A stretch of DNA of 64,000 bases from Myxococcales bacterium (lineage in GTDB: Bacteria; Myxococcota_A; Polyangia; Polyangiales; Ga0077539): positions 1 to 64,000 of the forward strand of contig JAUSAZ010000047.1 of NCBI GenBank assembly GCA_030652255.1, written 5' to 3'. Position 1 is the stretch's first letter. Every line of letters starts with the position of its first letter. A model generated the notes under the pieces. That model saw only the letters and a list, made by a program, of their open reading frames with translations. It was not told the origin of the DNA and made no database searches. Position numbers and translations under genes: made by a program. This document shows, one piece after another, positions 33,101 through 41,534 of this stretch.

Positions 33101-34183
33101 TCACGGCAGCGGCACCTTGGGCGCCGCGTACAGCCGGAGGAAGCGCGCCTCGCGGGTGAGCCGGGGCGGCGGGTCCAGCAGTGGCGCGAGGGCCCGGTCG
33201 CGCATCCCGCGCAGCTGTGCGGCGTCGCGCACCACCACGCGCAGCTCCATCGGCACGTAGTCAGACCCCCGCAGCGCGCGGCGCACGCGAGCCAGGTCCT
33301 GCCAGCGGATCGCCCGGCCCTCGCCGCGGTCCAGCGTGATGCGCAGGACGTCGTCGAAGGGCTCCCGGAGGGCCTCGATCTCGACGTCGTAGGGGAGCGC
33401 GCGGCGGATCTCCGCGAATACCGACTCGTCGCGGGTCCACGGGAAGGGCGCGTCGCGCTCGATCCGCGCGAACATCGCCTCGACGTCGACCCCCATCCCC
33501 GGCGGCAGCACGCGCGCGACGTCCTCCACGCTGGCGTACGAGGTCGGCGGGCGCGGCTGCCCCATCGCGCGCAGGCGCCCCATCGCGCGCCGCTCCATCT
33601 GCTCAACCATCGATGCGGCGATCCCGTCGAGCGGGCCGCGGTTGCGCAGCACCTCCGCGACGGCGAGCTCGGCAGTCGTGCGACGCACTGCCTCGACGTT
33701 CCACGGCATGTCGTCGAAGTCCCTGCGGAGTTGCTCCTGCGGGACGGGCCGCACCTGCATGCGCGAGGTCGGGCTCGCGGAGTACTCGACCGCATCGTCG
33801 CGCATCGCCGCATCGACGACGGTCGACGCCAGTGCCTCCATCTTCGGCGTCGCGCGGCTCACCATGCCGGTGCGCCCGCCCGAGCGTCGCACTCTCGGCG
33901 GGGGCGCCGAAGGCTCGGCGTAGCGCCAGCGGAACGACTCGCGCCCGCGGTCGACGACGCGAACCCTCTCCAGCATCAGCGTGGCGACGGAGGCGGGCGC
34001 CGAGGGCAGCGCGAAGCCGCCCGTCTCCAGCCCCAGGCGCGGTATCGACGGGAACACCGGGATGCTGAGGAACGGACTCGCCACCGTCTCGGGATCGGGC
34101 ACCGTGAACCGCCCGGCGACCGCGCCGAGCGCGCGTCGCAGCGGCTCCACCGACTCGGGCGTCAGGAACTCCTCGCCGATCAT
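33101..34183 (-). CDS. Unknown 360-residue protein
   Basis: It begins MIGEEFLTPESVEPLRRALG. Residues 1-80 are beta/Pro-rich, residues 105-200 helical with Met/Arg-rich stretches, and residues 200-360 mixed. It lies between the early operon and the late promoter. No family recognised; the ATGA overlap with the upstream gene supports the start. Confidence 0.55.
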   Translation of the reverse strand: MIGEEFLTPESVEPLRRALGAVAGRFTVPDPETVASPFLSIPVFPSIPRLGLETGGFALPSAPASVATLMLERVRVVDRGRESFRWRYAEPSAPPPRVRRSGGRTGMVSRATPKMEALASTVVDAAMRDDAVEYSASPTSRMQVRPVPQEQLRRDFDDMPWNVEAVRRTTAELAVAEVLRNRGPLDGIAASMVEQMERRAMGRLRAMGQPRPPTSYASVEDVARVLPPGMGVDVEAMFARIERDAPFPWTRDESVFAEIRRALPYDVEIEALREPFDDVLRITLDRGEGRAIRWQDLARVRRALRGSDYVPMELRVVVRDAAQLRGMRDRALAPLLDPPPRLTREARFLRLYAAPKVPLP

Positions 34184-34593
34184 CGCGCGCCCATCCTACC
34201 GCGCACATCGTCGAAGGCGTGGAGCAGCTCGCCGCTGGGCAGCACGAGCACCATCGCCGGGAGCCCGGTCGTCTCCGCCCGCCGCGTGGCCGCCTGCTGC
34301 GCGCACTGCTCCGCCTCGAGCGCGGCGAGGACAGCCTCCACCTGGGCGTCCGTCACCTGGTCGGCCGGACCCTCCGGCCACGCCATCGGCGCCGTCACCG
34401 GGAGTTCCGCCATCGCGCTCATCTCGGCCGCGTGACGCAGGAGCCGAGCATGGGCATCCCGCAGCGTCTCGGGGAGCGGCCGGCCGCCGGCGACGTGCTG
34501 GTGCAGTGCCGCGTAGAGGTCGGGGCTGTAGGCCGCCGCGTCGAGCAGGGGCCGGGGGATCGCCCGGGCCCGCGTGTTCTCGTCGTCGGTCAT
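34180..34593 (-). CDS. Unknown early protein
   Basis: A 137-residue protein (MTDDENTRARAIPRPLLDAA...) that is helical and acidic with a hydrophobic VLVLPSGELLHAF strand pair near the end. ATGA overlap on both sides. No family recognised. Confidence 0.55.
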   Translation of the reverse strand: MTDDENTRARAIPRPLLDAAAYSPDLYAALHQHVAGGRPLPETLRDAHARLLRHAAEMSAMAELPVTAPMAWPEGPADQVTDAQVEAVLAALEAEQCAQQAATRRAETTGLPAMVLVLPSGELLHAFDDVRGRMGAR

Positions 34594-34955
34594 GACCCCT
34601 CGCTCCGCGCCAGCGACACGAGCTGCCATTGCCACCGCGCGCACTCGTTGAGCACCGACCCCAGGGCCGCCTCCCACTCGCTGCGGTAGGCCAGCGGGAG
34701 CGGCGGGCGCACCTCCGGGGCCTCGACGCGGACCATCCACGCCCTGCCGTAGGTCTCTTCGTCAGCGCGACGCGCGAGCACCCGGACGACCGTCGGCCCG
34801 CCCTGCGCGACGACGGTCGCGAGGTAGAGCGCCGTCCACCCCTCGGCGCGCTCCGCATCGGTGAGCTGCCCCGGCTCGACCAGCGGGTGCACGAGCCCGC
34901 AGCGGCACGCTACGCGGGGGCCCGGGGCGTCGTAGCAGTAGGTCCGATCGCTCAC
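34590..34955 (-). CDS. Unknown early protein with Cys pair
   Basis: A 121-residue protein from a GTG in a GTGA overlap. RVACRCG (residues 15-21) and a later Cys suggest a small metal site. WTALYLATVVAQGG and AWMVRVEAPEV segments indicate a folded alpha/beta domain. Unknown. Confidence 0.55.
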   Translation of the reverse strand: MSDRTYCYDAPGPRVACRCGLVHPLVEPGQLTDAERAEGWTALYLATVVAQGGPTVVRVLARRADEETYGRAWMVRVEAPEVRPPLPLAYRSEWEAALGSVLNECARWQWQLVSLARSEGS

Positions 34956-35986
34956 CGACCCGCCCCCCACGCATCCTCGGCCGCGCGCAGGATGCGCTCC
35001 CCCAGCGCGGCGACCTCCGCGTCGCGCACCGACGGCACCTTGAGCGCTTCCCACCGCGCGCGCTCGGCCCGCGGCGCGAACCCCAGCGCGAAGCCGCGCG
35101 CGACGGCCGCCGGGGCGGCGCCCGGCGCCCAGAGGTCCGCCATGCGCTCGGCGCCCCAGGCCGCGGCCTGGGCGTCGACGCTCGGGCCCTCGGCGCCACG
35201 CTGCTCGAGGTGGCGCACCCACCGCTCGCGGTCCTGCACCCCCGCGGCGAGTTCGTGCCGCACCGAGGGCGTGCCCGCCGTCGGGATGGGCGCGACGGCC
35301 GCGGGCTCGATCCGCGACATGTAGCCGACGACCGTGGGCCGCTCGGCGGCGGCCTCCCGCCACGCGTCCCGCTGTGTCCGGGAGGCGCACCCGAGCGCGA
35401 CGGCCGTGACCTGTCGCGCGCGCTGCGCCGGGCCCCCGATGCGGCGCCCCTCGGCGTCGTGCAGCTCCACCACGCCGGCGTGCGCGGCCCAGAGCACCGC
35501 CGCGTGCCGCCCCTCGCCCGCGGCCACCATCGCCCGCAGGCGCTGCCACGCGCGCACCGCGGCGTTGACCTGGCGGCTCCGCTCGTCGAGGCGGTCGGGA
35601 CGGCCGTCGAGCGCTGTCGCCGGGGTCTCGACGCGCACCCCGTCGCGCACGAGCGGGCCCGAGCGCGGCGAGAGGTCCGGCAGCCACCGGAGGAGGTTGG
35701 CGATGGCGCGGCCCGCGTCGTCGATGGACACGGGCTCCGGGGGCGGCGCGGGGAGCGTCACCCGGTGCGCGAGCGGGTCGGGCGACGATAGGCGCGCCGG
35801 GACCGGCGAGCGGCGAAGCCCGCGCGGCGCCGGCGGGAGCGCCGAGGCCCGGTCGAAGAGGTAGGTCTCGCCGCAGTGGCAGACGAGGGGCACCCGCCGC
35901 TCCTGCACGAGGCGGATGGTCGAGAGGCAGCACATGGGGAGGCTCTCGCGACCGTCGTCGCGCGCAGTAGCGTCGTCGGGGCACAT
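34952..35986 (-). CDS. Unknown early protein, Cys-rich N-terminus
   Basis: A 344-residue protein beginning MCPDDATARDDGRESLPMCC, with further VCHCGETYLFDR (residues 37-48) that could bind zinc. The rest is helical and Arg/Ala-rich with no recognised domain. One-base TGATG overlap with the upstream gene. Confidence 0.5.
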   Translation of the reverse strand: MCPDDATARDDGRESLPMCCLSTIRLVQERRVPLVCHCGETYLFDRASALPPAPRGLRRSPVPARLSSPDPLAHRVTLPAPPPEPVSIDDAGRAIANLLRWLPDLSPRSGPLVRDGVRVETPATALDGRPDRLDERSRQVNAAVRAWQRLRAMVAAGEGRHAAVLWAAHAGVVELHDAEGRRIGGPAQRARQVTAVALGCASRTQRDAWREAAAERPTVVGYMSRIEPAAVAPIPTAGTPSVRHELAAGVQDRERWVRHLEQRGAEGPSVDAQAAAWGAERMADLWAPGAAPAAVARGFALGFAPRAERARWEALKVPSVRDAEVAALGERILRAAEDAWGAGR

Positions 35987-36435
35987 CACTCGGGGTCTCC
36001 TGCGTGGTGAATGGGGAGGGAGCGGGGCGGGAGGTCGAGGGCCGGCGGCCCACAGACCGCGACGGACACGGCGGCGTCGGCGGTGCGCACGAGCTCGTCG
36101 AAGCCACGGAACGACTCGGACGGGGCCTCGGTGAGCGCGAGGTCCATGCCGAGCACCATGTCGACGCTGCGGGGCAGCACCAGCACCCCCGCGCGGAGCT
36201 GCGCGCGGAGCGCGGCGTAGAGCTGGTCGCGCTCGCCCGGCGGGAGGGACGGCTCGCACCGGGTGCGCGCGAAGTCGATCCCGGCGAACACCGGCGCCTC
36301 GAACCTGAACCCGAGGTTCGGCAGCAGCCGACACCACAGCGGCACCCGCAGCAGCGCGACCCGGCGCGCAGCCGCTCGCTGGTGGGCCTCGCGCACGCGC
36401 CGGCGCTCGCGGTTGATCGAGCGCGTGCGGCTCAC
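35986..36435 (-). CDS. Unknown early protein
   Basis: A 149-residue protein, GTG start. It has a basic helical N-terminus (RTRSINRERRRVREAHQRAA) and a beta-rich remainder (GVLVLPRSVDMVLGMDLAL). It may bind nucleic acid through the basic helix; not recognised. Confidence 0.5.
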   Translation of the reverse strand: MSRTRSINRERRRVREAHQRAAARRVALLRVPLWCRLLPNLGFRFEAPVFAGIDFARTRCEPSLPPGERDQLYAALRAQLRAGVLVLPRSVDMVLGMDLALTEAPSESFRGFDELVRTADAAVSVAVCGPPALDLPPRSLPIHHAGDPE

Positions 36436-36806
36436 CGGCCCCTCCCTTCGACCAGCCAGGACAGCTGCCGCGCGGGCGGGCGCATCGGCCGCGGCACGGG
36501 CTGGCGCCGCACGGGCGGCGGGCCCTGGTCGCGGATGACCGGACGGCGGGCGCGGGTCTCGTCGAAGTCGCCGAACGCCGCGGGGTCGGGGGCGTCGTAG
36601 CTCGTGCCGTTCACGGCCGCGTACAGGCGGATCTCGGCCTCGGCGGCGGCGCTGTCGACCTGCACCGTGAACGTCGCCGCGGTCGCAAGCGCCTCCCGCT
36701 CCTGAACCTCCCGAAGCGCCTTCTCCACGTCGTGGCGCGCGAGGGCAGCCGCGACGTCAAGCGTGCGGCCGTTGATGATGACGGTGATGCGACCCTGGTA
36801 CTCCAT
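36432..36806 (-). CDS. Unknown early protein
   Basis: A 124-residue protein: beta start MEYQGRITVIINGRTLDVA, a helix, a central FTVQVDSAAAEAEIRLYAAV stretch and a Pro/Arg-rich tail. Coupled by overlaps on both sides; no family recognised. Confidence 0.5.
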   Translation of the reverse strand: MEYQGRITVIINGRTLDVAAALARHDVEKALREVQEREALATAATFTVQVDSAAAEAEIRLYAAVNGTSYDAPDPAAFGDFDETRARRPVIRDQGPPPVRRQPVPRPMRPPARQLSWLVEGRGR

Positions 36807-37645
36807 CACCGCGGCCCTCCCTCCGGCGCGGGCGGCCACAGGAGCGGCACGCCCAGCGGCGTGCAGAGCGCGTACTCGTACCCGAGGCCCTCCCACCCGC
36901 TCACCGGGTACTCGTCGCCGTAGGTGTCGAGCGCACACAGACCGTGGTCGTTCAGCCACACGAAGTACCCGAGCCGCGGCTCCGGCTGGTCGGTCGACCG
37001 CGTCAGGATCAGCCGCGCGTGGCGTCCCTCGGTCGCTTCGGGCGTCGCGTCGAACTCGGCGCGTGTCGGTGGGGTGCTACGCCACTGCGGCGCCTGCCGG
37101 GCCGCGTCGACCTCCGCCCGGATGGCCTTCGCCGTCGTCTCGTTCGCGGGGTCCGCCCACGGGCTGCATCGCTCGGGCGCGGGGCCGCGGCGCACGTCGA
37201 CGCCGACGCCGCCCGCCAGCTGGGCCGCGAACACCGGGCACCCCTCGGCGTGCCAGTTCTCCTCGATGGCCTCGGGCCTGGACCACCACACGGCCCCGCA
37301 GCCCGCGCACTGCACCGTCTGGTCGCAGGGCAGGAACGCCACCTCCGCGACGCCCGCGAGCAGCGCCCGCCGCCGCGCAACCTCTGCTTCCGCTGCCACG
37401 GCGCGGGCGCGCGTCTCGGCCGCCACCGCCGGGGCTTCGTGCCAGCTCTCGCAGTCGACCGCCGCGGCGAGGGCGGTGAGCAACGCCCGCAGCTCGCTGG
37501 CGCGCCCGAGGGCGGCCACCAGGTGCAGCGCGTGCGAGCCGCCGTCCTCCTCGCGGTCGATGGCGTCGGCGAGCTCGCGCCGGTGCTCCGGGTCCGTCGC
37601 GTGCGCGAGGGCGTCGCGGAGGGCGGCGAGGTCGAGGGCGCTCAC
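36806..37645 (-). CDS. Unknown early protein with zinc knuckle
   Basis: A 279-residue protein from GTG. The N-terminal third is helical; residues 110-140 hold CDQTVQCAGCGAVWWS and a following GCPVF, which looks like a zinc ribbon; the C-terminal part is beta-rich (HARLILTRST, YFVWLNDHGLCALDTYGD). No function assigned. Confidence 0.5.
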   Translation of the reverse strand: MSALDLAALRDALAHATDPEHRRELADAIDREEDGGSHALHLVAALGRASELRALLTALAAAVDCESWHEAPAVAAETRARAVAAEAEVARRRALLAGVAEVAFLPCDQTVQCAGCGAVWWSRPEAIEENWHAEGCPVFAAQLAGGVGVDVRRGPAPERCSPWADPANETTAKAIRAEVDAARQAPQWRSTPPTRAEFDATPEATEGRHARLILTRSTDQPEPRLGYFVWLNDHGLCALDTYGDEYPVSGWEGLGYEYALCTPLGVPLLWPPAPEGGPR

Positions 37646-38364
37646 GGGCACCCCGCGAGCATCTGCTCTACCGCCGCGACGACGCACCGCGGGTCGTGTG
37701 GGTCGTCGCCCTCGCATCCACACGCGCGGCAGACGGACCACCGCTCACCCGTTGCGGTGGGGTCCTCGCGCAGCGAGTAGGCCGCGGCGTTGAAGCGGCG
37801 AGCGAAGGCCGCGGTCGATGCCTCCGCCGCAGCGGCGCGGGCGTTGGCCTCGTCGCGCTCCCGGGCGACCTGCGCCGCGATGGCGTCGGCGATCCCCAGC
37901 GTGAGCACCGCCGCGTCGCGCGATGCGTCGTAGAAGCCGGGCGCGTCGGCCAGCTGCGCGGCGAGGGGGGTCGACGCGACCTCCGCCCGCCACCGGGTCC
38001 AGTCGACGCCCCGGAGCAGGGTCGTGGTGAGCTCCACCTGCGCGCGCCATCGGGAGGCCTCCGCGGCGATCAGCTCCGCGGTGGTCGATGCGCCTGGGGG
38101 GAGCAGCTCCTCGACCACCGTGCCGTGCCCCCGCGACCAGCTCGCCAGGGCCACCAGCGCGGCGGCTTGCGGCGTCGGGCCCAGCGCATCGTGCGGCGTG
38201 CCACCGTGGAAGCACGTCGTCCAGTGGTTCGCGCGCCAGGCCCACCCCTCGCGCGGGTCGAAGTACTCGATCAGGTCGAGGGTCATTGTCGCCCGCACGC
38301 CCGAGTCCTCGGCGCGCACCGCCGCGCGCCACACCTGGTGGCGCCCCGCTCGCTGCTCCTCCAT
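37642..38364 (-). CDS. Unknown early protein
   Basis: A 240-residue protein beginning MEEQRAGRHQVWRAAVRAED, with a beta segment (MTLDLIEYFDPREGWAWRAN) then long Ala/Arg helices and a terminal VCRACGCEGDDPHDPRC Cys cluster resembling the zinc element found in many phage nucleotide-related small proteins. Not recognised. Confidence 0.5.
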   Translation of the reverse strand: MEEQRAGRHQVWRAAVRAEDSGVRATMTLDLIEYFDPREGWAWRANHWTTCFHGGTPHDALGPTPQAAALVALASWSRGHGTVVEELLPPGASTTAELIAAEASRWRAQVELTTTLLRGVDWTRWRAEVASTPLAAQLADAPGFYDASRDAAVLTLGIADAIAAQVARERDEANARAAAAEASTAAFARRFNAAAYSLREDPTATGERWSVCRACGCEGDDPHDPRCVVAAVEQMLAGCP

Positions 38365-38696
38365 CACGGCCGTCCCTCCCGCGCGCACCAGAGCGCCTCT
38401 TCGTCGTCGTAGCCCTTGCTCTCGGCGTACCTCGCCGCGAGGTCGTGGTGCCGCGCGCACACCGGCACGGTGCCGCCGTCGAGCGTCGGCCAGCGCCGCT
38501 CCCCGACGGCCGTACACCCGCCGACCACGCACCCCTCGACGGGTCGGGGGACCGCAGCGAGCGCAGCGCGGGCGACCCGCAGCACGTCGCGGAGGCGTCG
38601 GGACTCGCCGCGCCCGCAGTCGCGGGAGTCGGCCCGTCGCTCCGCCGCATCGGCGAGCGCCTCCAGGTCCTCGCGCTCGATGGTCACGGCCGTCAC
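38364..38696 (-). CDS. Small Cys-His protein
   Basis: A 110-residue protein, GTG start. The helical N-terminus (REDLEALADAAERRA) is followed by CVVGGC and VPVCARHHDLAA, a CxxxxC...CxxH pattern that suggests a single zinc finger. Unknown. Confidence 0.5.
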   Translation of the reverse strand: MTAVTIEREDLEALADAAERRADSRDCGRGESRRLRDVLRVARAALAAVPRPVEGCVVGGCTAVGERRWPTLDGGTVPVCARHHDLAARYAESKGYDDEEALWCAREGRP

Positions 38697-39280
38697 GGCG
38701 TCACCCGCGGCATCGCGCACGGCGCCCCGCGACCATCGAGCGGCCACCAGCGCGAGCCGGGCTCGTGCACGCCGCTCGGGTTGTCGGGCAGCTCAATCCA
38801 CTTCCCCGACGGCATCGCACAGAACACACGGCCGTCGGGCAGATGCCGCAGCACCACCACCGAGGAGCACTCGGCGCCGCTGGCGAGGTTGGGCGCTCGC
38901 ACGAGCCAGCGCCCAGCGGTCGGGTCGCCGCCCCAGGGATGCGCTGCAGCGTGTGCGACGATCTCCTCGACGGATGGCGGCTTCTCGCGACCAGCTAGGA
39001 TCGCCCGCAGTTCCGCGGCCTCGTCGGTGATGCGCTCCACCTCGTCGAGCAGCCGGGGGACGTCCTCACGGGCCGCGGCCACGAACACGCGGTTGGCGGT
39101 GTGCGGGTAGTGGGTGTTCGCGTTGAACACGCACCGCTCCCCCACGGAGGGGCCGCCGAGGGCGTCGGGGTCGGGCGCCCACACCTTCCCCTCGTGCTCC
39201 ACCGTCCCGGCGCGCCACGGACCCCGGTCCGCCGCGTCCACCCGCGCCCGCATCGCCCGCCGCTCGTCGTCCGTGATCAT
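38693..39280 (-). CDS. Ead/Ea22-like early protein (tentative)
   Basis: A 195-residue protein (MITDDERRAMRARVDAADRGPW...). The segment NANTHYPHTANRVFVAAAREDVPRLLDEVE matches the AxFIAxARxDVPxLLDxxE core of phage Ead/Ea22-like proteins, which are small non-essential early proteins of unknown role. The rest is poorly conserved. Confidence 0.6.
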   Translation of the reverse strand: MITDDERRAMRARVDAADRGPWRAGTVEHEGKVWAPDPDALGGPSVGERCVFNANTHYPHTANRVFVAAAREDVPRLLDEVERITDEAAELRAILAGREKPPSVEEIVAHAAAHPWGGDPTAGRWLVRAPNLASGAECSSVVVLRHLPDGRVFCAMPSGKWIELPDNPSGVHEPGSRWWPLDGRGAPCAMPRVTP

Positions 39281-39954
39281 CGACACGTCCCTCCGCTCTC
39301 CCGCGCCTCGCTGCGGAACCGCGCCACCAGCGGCGAGCGGTTCTCCCCGTCGATCAGCCCGCGCTTGCGCAGGACGGCCTCCCAGCGCTCGTACCCGGCC
39401 TCGGTGAAGCGGTTCTCCGAGGCGTCGTACCCGCGCATCCCGTCGTGCCCCAGCGTCGCGGACTCGGCCGCGTCCCCGTCGAGCAGGTCCCACGCCAGGA
39501 AGATCGTCAGGACGGCCGCGGCGGTCTCCTCCGCCCGGGCGTGGCGGGTCGACACCAGCACCCGGGACGGGGCCTCGCGGCGATGCACCTGGGGCGCCGC
39601 GCCCAAGCCGAAGTTCGTCCGCCGCTTCCGCCAGGTCGGGGCCACGAGCCAGTGCGCCACGTCGTGCAGCGCCATCCACGGGCGCAGGGCGTCGCAGAGC
39701 GCGGCGACCACCCCGCCGCGGTAGGCGTGGCCCCCGGGCACGAGCAGGAGGTCCCAGCGCACCGAGAGACCCAGCCACGCAGCGAAGGCTCCGACGCGCG
39801 CCCGGTACCCGGCCGTCGCCTCGAAGACCGCGGGGATGTCCGCCACGGCGACGTGCGCGAGGTCACCCGCGGAGGAGGCCGAGCCCCTCGTGCGCGCGCG
39901 CGGGAGGTGTCGTTTGCCCCGAGGGGGAGGCGCGGCGCGCGACCCGGCCCTCAC
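39277..39954 (-). CDS. Unknown early protein
   Basis: A 225-residue protein from a GTG start. Residues 1-40 are basic and probably disordered. The folded part has WDLLLVPGGHAYRGGVV and WMALHDVAHWLVAP (a His-rich HDVAHW motif), then helices. The HD-like motif is not enough to call a phosphohydrolase. Unknown. Confidence 0.5.
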   Translation of the reverse strand: MRAGSRAAPPPRGKRHLPRARTRGSASSAGDLAHVAVADIPAVFEATAGYRARVGAFAAWLGLSVRWDLLLVPGGHAYRGGVVAALCDALRPWMALHDVAHWLVAPTWRKRRTNFGLGAAPQVHRREAPSRVLVSTRHARAEETAAAVLTIFLAWDLLDGDAAESATLGHDGMRGYDASENRFTEAGYERWEAVLRKRGLIDGENRSPLVARFRSEARESGGTCR

Positions 39955-40169
39955 GACGCGCCCGCTCCCTTCTCGGCCTGCGCGGCGAGCCCGGCCGCGG
40001 CCACCCGGTGCGCCCGCAGCGCGGCGTCCATCCTCTGCTCGCACGCCAGGGCCACGCGCGCGGGCATCCCGGGCGTCTGGCGAGCGACCTGCGCCAGCCG
40101 CCGCCACGCGCGGGCGGTCTCCAGGTGGAGGGTGGCCCGCCGCTGCATCACCCGCAGGGAGGCGCTCAT
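39951..40169 (-). CDS. Small helical protein
   Basis: A 72-residue Arg/Ala-rich all-helical protein (MSASLRVMQRRATLHLETARAW...). Overlaps at both ends show that it is kept as a separate cistron. Unknown. Confidence 0.45.
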   Translation of the reverse strand: MSASLRVMQRRATLHLETARAWRRLAQVARQTPGMPARVALACEQRMDAALRAHRVAAAGLAAQAEKGAGAS

Positions 40170-40330
40170 CGGTCGCACCAGCAGGTGGCGCGCAGCTGCT
40201 CCCCGCCCGCGGGCTCCACCTGCACCTCGCACTGGGGCGGGCACACGAGCGTCGCCGGGACGGGCGTCGGCGCGCACCCCCGCGCCACGAGGGCCCCCAC
40301 CAGGGCGGCGAGCACGCACCGGGCGATCAC
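40166..40330 (-). CDS. Small exported or lipidated peptide
   Basis: A 54-residue protein: hydrophobic MIARCVLAALVGALVARGC (possible signal with Cys19) then Pro/Cys-rich APTPVPATLVCPPQCEVQV. It resembles an Rz1-like lipoprotein in size and composition, but the lipobox (ARGC) is weak. GTG start. Confidence 0.45.
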   Translation of the reverse strand: MIARCVLAALVGALVARGCAPTPVPATLVCPPQCEVQVEPAGGEQLRATCWCDR

Positions 40331-41022
40331 CGGGCGCCCCCGATCACCAGCCGCGCCCCGTAGGCCTCCACCGTGAGCTCCCGCCCCGCCCCCGTGCGCA
40401 GCGCCTCCAGCGCCCGCATCAGCACCCCGTCGAGCCCCGGGGTCCACGGCAGGCGCACCTCGGGCGGGTGGGCGGCGAGCAGCGGGGCGAGGTAGCAGCG
40501 CCAGAGGGCGTCGCGCGGGTCGAGCAGCGCCCGCGGGTCCACCTCCCACGGCGCGCAGGCCTCGGGGCCGATGCTCGGACTGTCGCCCCGGCGGGCGGTG
40601 GCCCACGGCACGAGCGCCCAGGGGATCACGAAGGTCCGCTGGCGCGTGCGGTCGACCGAGGTCCAGCGGTAGACCAGTGCGGCGACCCCGCCGGCGCGGG
40701 CGCAGGCGTCGAGGTCCGCCGCCTGGTGGTCTGGTAACTCGGCGCGGCGGAGGTTACCAGCGCGGCACTTGGCCTCGAGGGCGAGGGCGCGGCCGTCGAG
40801 GGTCTGGCCCTGGTAGTCCGCCGGGCCCGTGCCGACGATCACCACCTCGCCCGCGCCGATGCGCTTGTGCGGCGGGCCGACGTGGCGCATCCGAGCGACG
40901 AGGCCCGCGGCGACGGCGGCCTCGTGGGCGGCGTCGAGCCACGCCTCGAAGGCGTCCCCGCGGCGGTGGGCGGCGGCGCCGATGGCGGCGTGGTTGCGGG
41001 GGCGGCGGGGGGCGGCGCTCAT
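40327..41022 (-). CDS. RecU-like Holliday junction resolvase / PD-(D/E)XK nuclease
   Basis: A 231-residue protein. The nuclease core is clear: D69 in GPADYQG, E83-x-K85 in ALEAKCR, and PDHQAADLDACARAGGVAALVYRW (98-120), the L..HQ...L....GG.A signature of RecU-type resolvases. It would cut recombination junctions during phage DNA processing. It lies just downstream of the replication genes. Confidence 0.75.
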   Translation of the reverse strand: MSAAPRRPRNHAAIGAAAHRRGDAFEAWLDAAHEAAVAAGLVARMRHVGPPHKRIGAGEVVIVGTGPADYQGQTLDGRALALEAKCRAGNLRRAELPDHQAADLDACARAGGVAALVYRWTSVDRTRQRTFVIPWALVPWATARRGDSPSIGPEACAPWEVDPRALLDPRDALWRCYLAPLLAAHPPEVRLPWTPGLDGVLMRALEALRTGAGRELTVEAYGARLVIGGAR

Positions 41023-41534
41023 CACGGCCCCGTCCCGTCGTAGTCGAGGCGGTAGCGCAGCCAGTCGCCCGCGGCTGTTCCTGCAATCGCGCTGACGAGC
41101 CCGCCGACCGCTGCCTTTGCCGCGGCCTCCGCGTCGAGCACCGACTGACCCGCGGCGCGCAGGAGCTCGCGGCGGGCCTCGCGGTCGGCGGGCTCGACGC
41201 ACACTCGTGGTTCGGAGGTGGCGCGCACTGCGTCGTACGCCTCGTCGGCGCGCAGGTACGCCGCGAGCGTCTCCGCGGCCCGCTGAACGGCGGCAGCATG
41301 GGGCACGATCGCCCGCAGCCGCTCGCACTCCGCCCGCGCATCGGCGAGCTCCCGGCGCAGGGCGTCGGCGGCGATCACGGCGGCAGCAGCGCGGGCGTTG
41401 GCGTTGATCGCCGCACGCAGTTCCCACGCGCCGATGTGCACGGCGACGCTGCCGGTGACGACGTGCACCACCGCGTCATCGTCGAGCCCGGCGAGCGCCT
41501 CCCGCACGGCGACGAGGTCGACCGCGCCGCTCAC
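41022..41534 (-). CDS. Unknown helical protein
   Basis: A 170-residue protein (GTG) with long Ala/Arg helices (AAVIAADALRRELADARAEC) and a TM-like KAAVGGLVSAIAGTAAG stretch near the end. Co-translated with the DnaC-like gene. Unknown. Confidence 0.5.
   Translation of the reverse strand: MSGAVDLVAVREALAGLDDDAVVHVVTGSVAVHIGAWELRAAINANARAAAAVIAADALRRELADARAECERLRAIVPHAAAVQRAAETLAAYLRADEAYDAVRATSEPRVCVEPADREARRELLRAAGQSVLDAEAAAKAAVGGLVSAIAGTAAGDWLRYRLDYDGTGP

Noticed and set aside
31490..34435. A 981-codon plus-strand frame across promoter C and the HNH gene
   Set aside because: It crosses the promoter repeat and is antisense to recognisable HNH and coiled-coil genes.
39277..39954. HD phosphohydrolase call for this protein based on HDVAHW
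   Set aside because: A single motif without the upstream His and downstream Asp in the right spacing is not sufficient.
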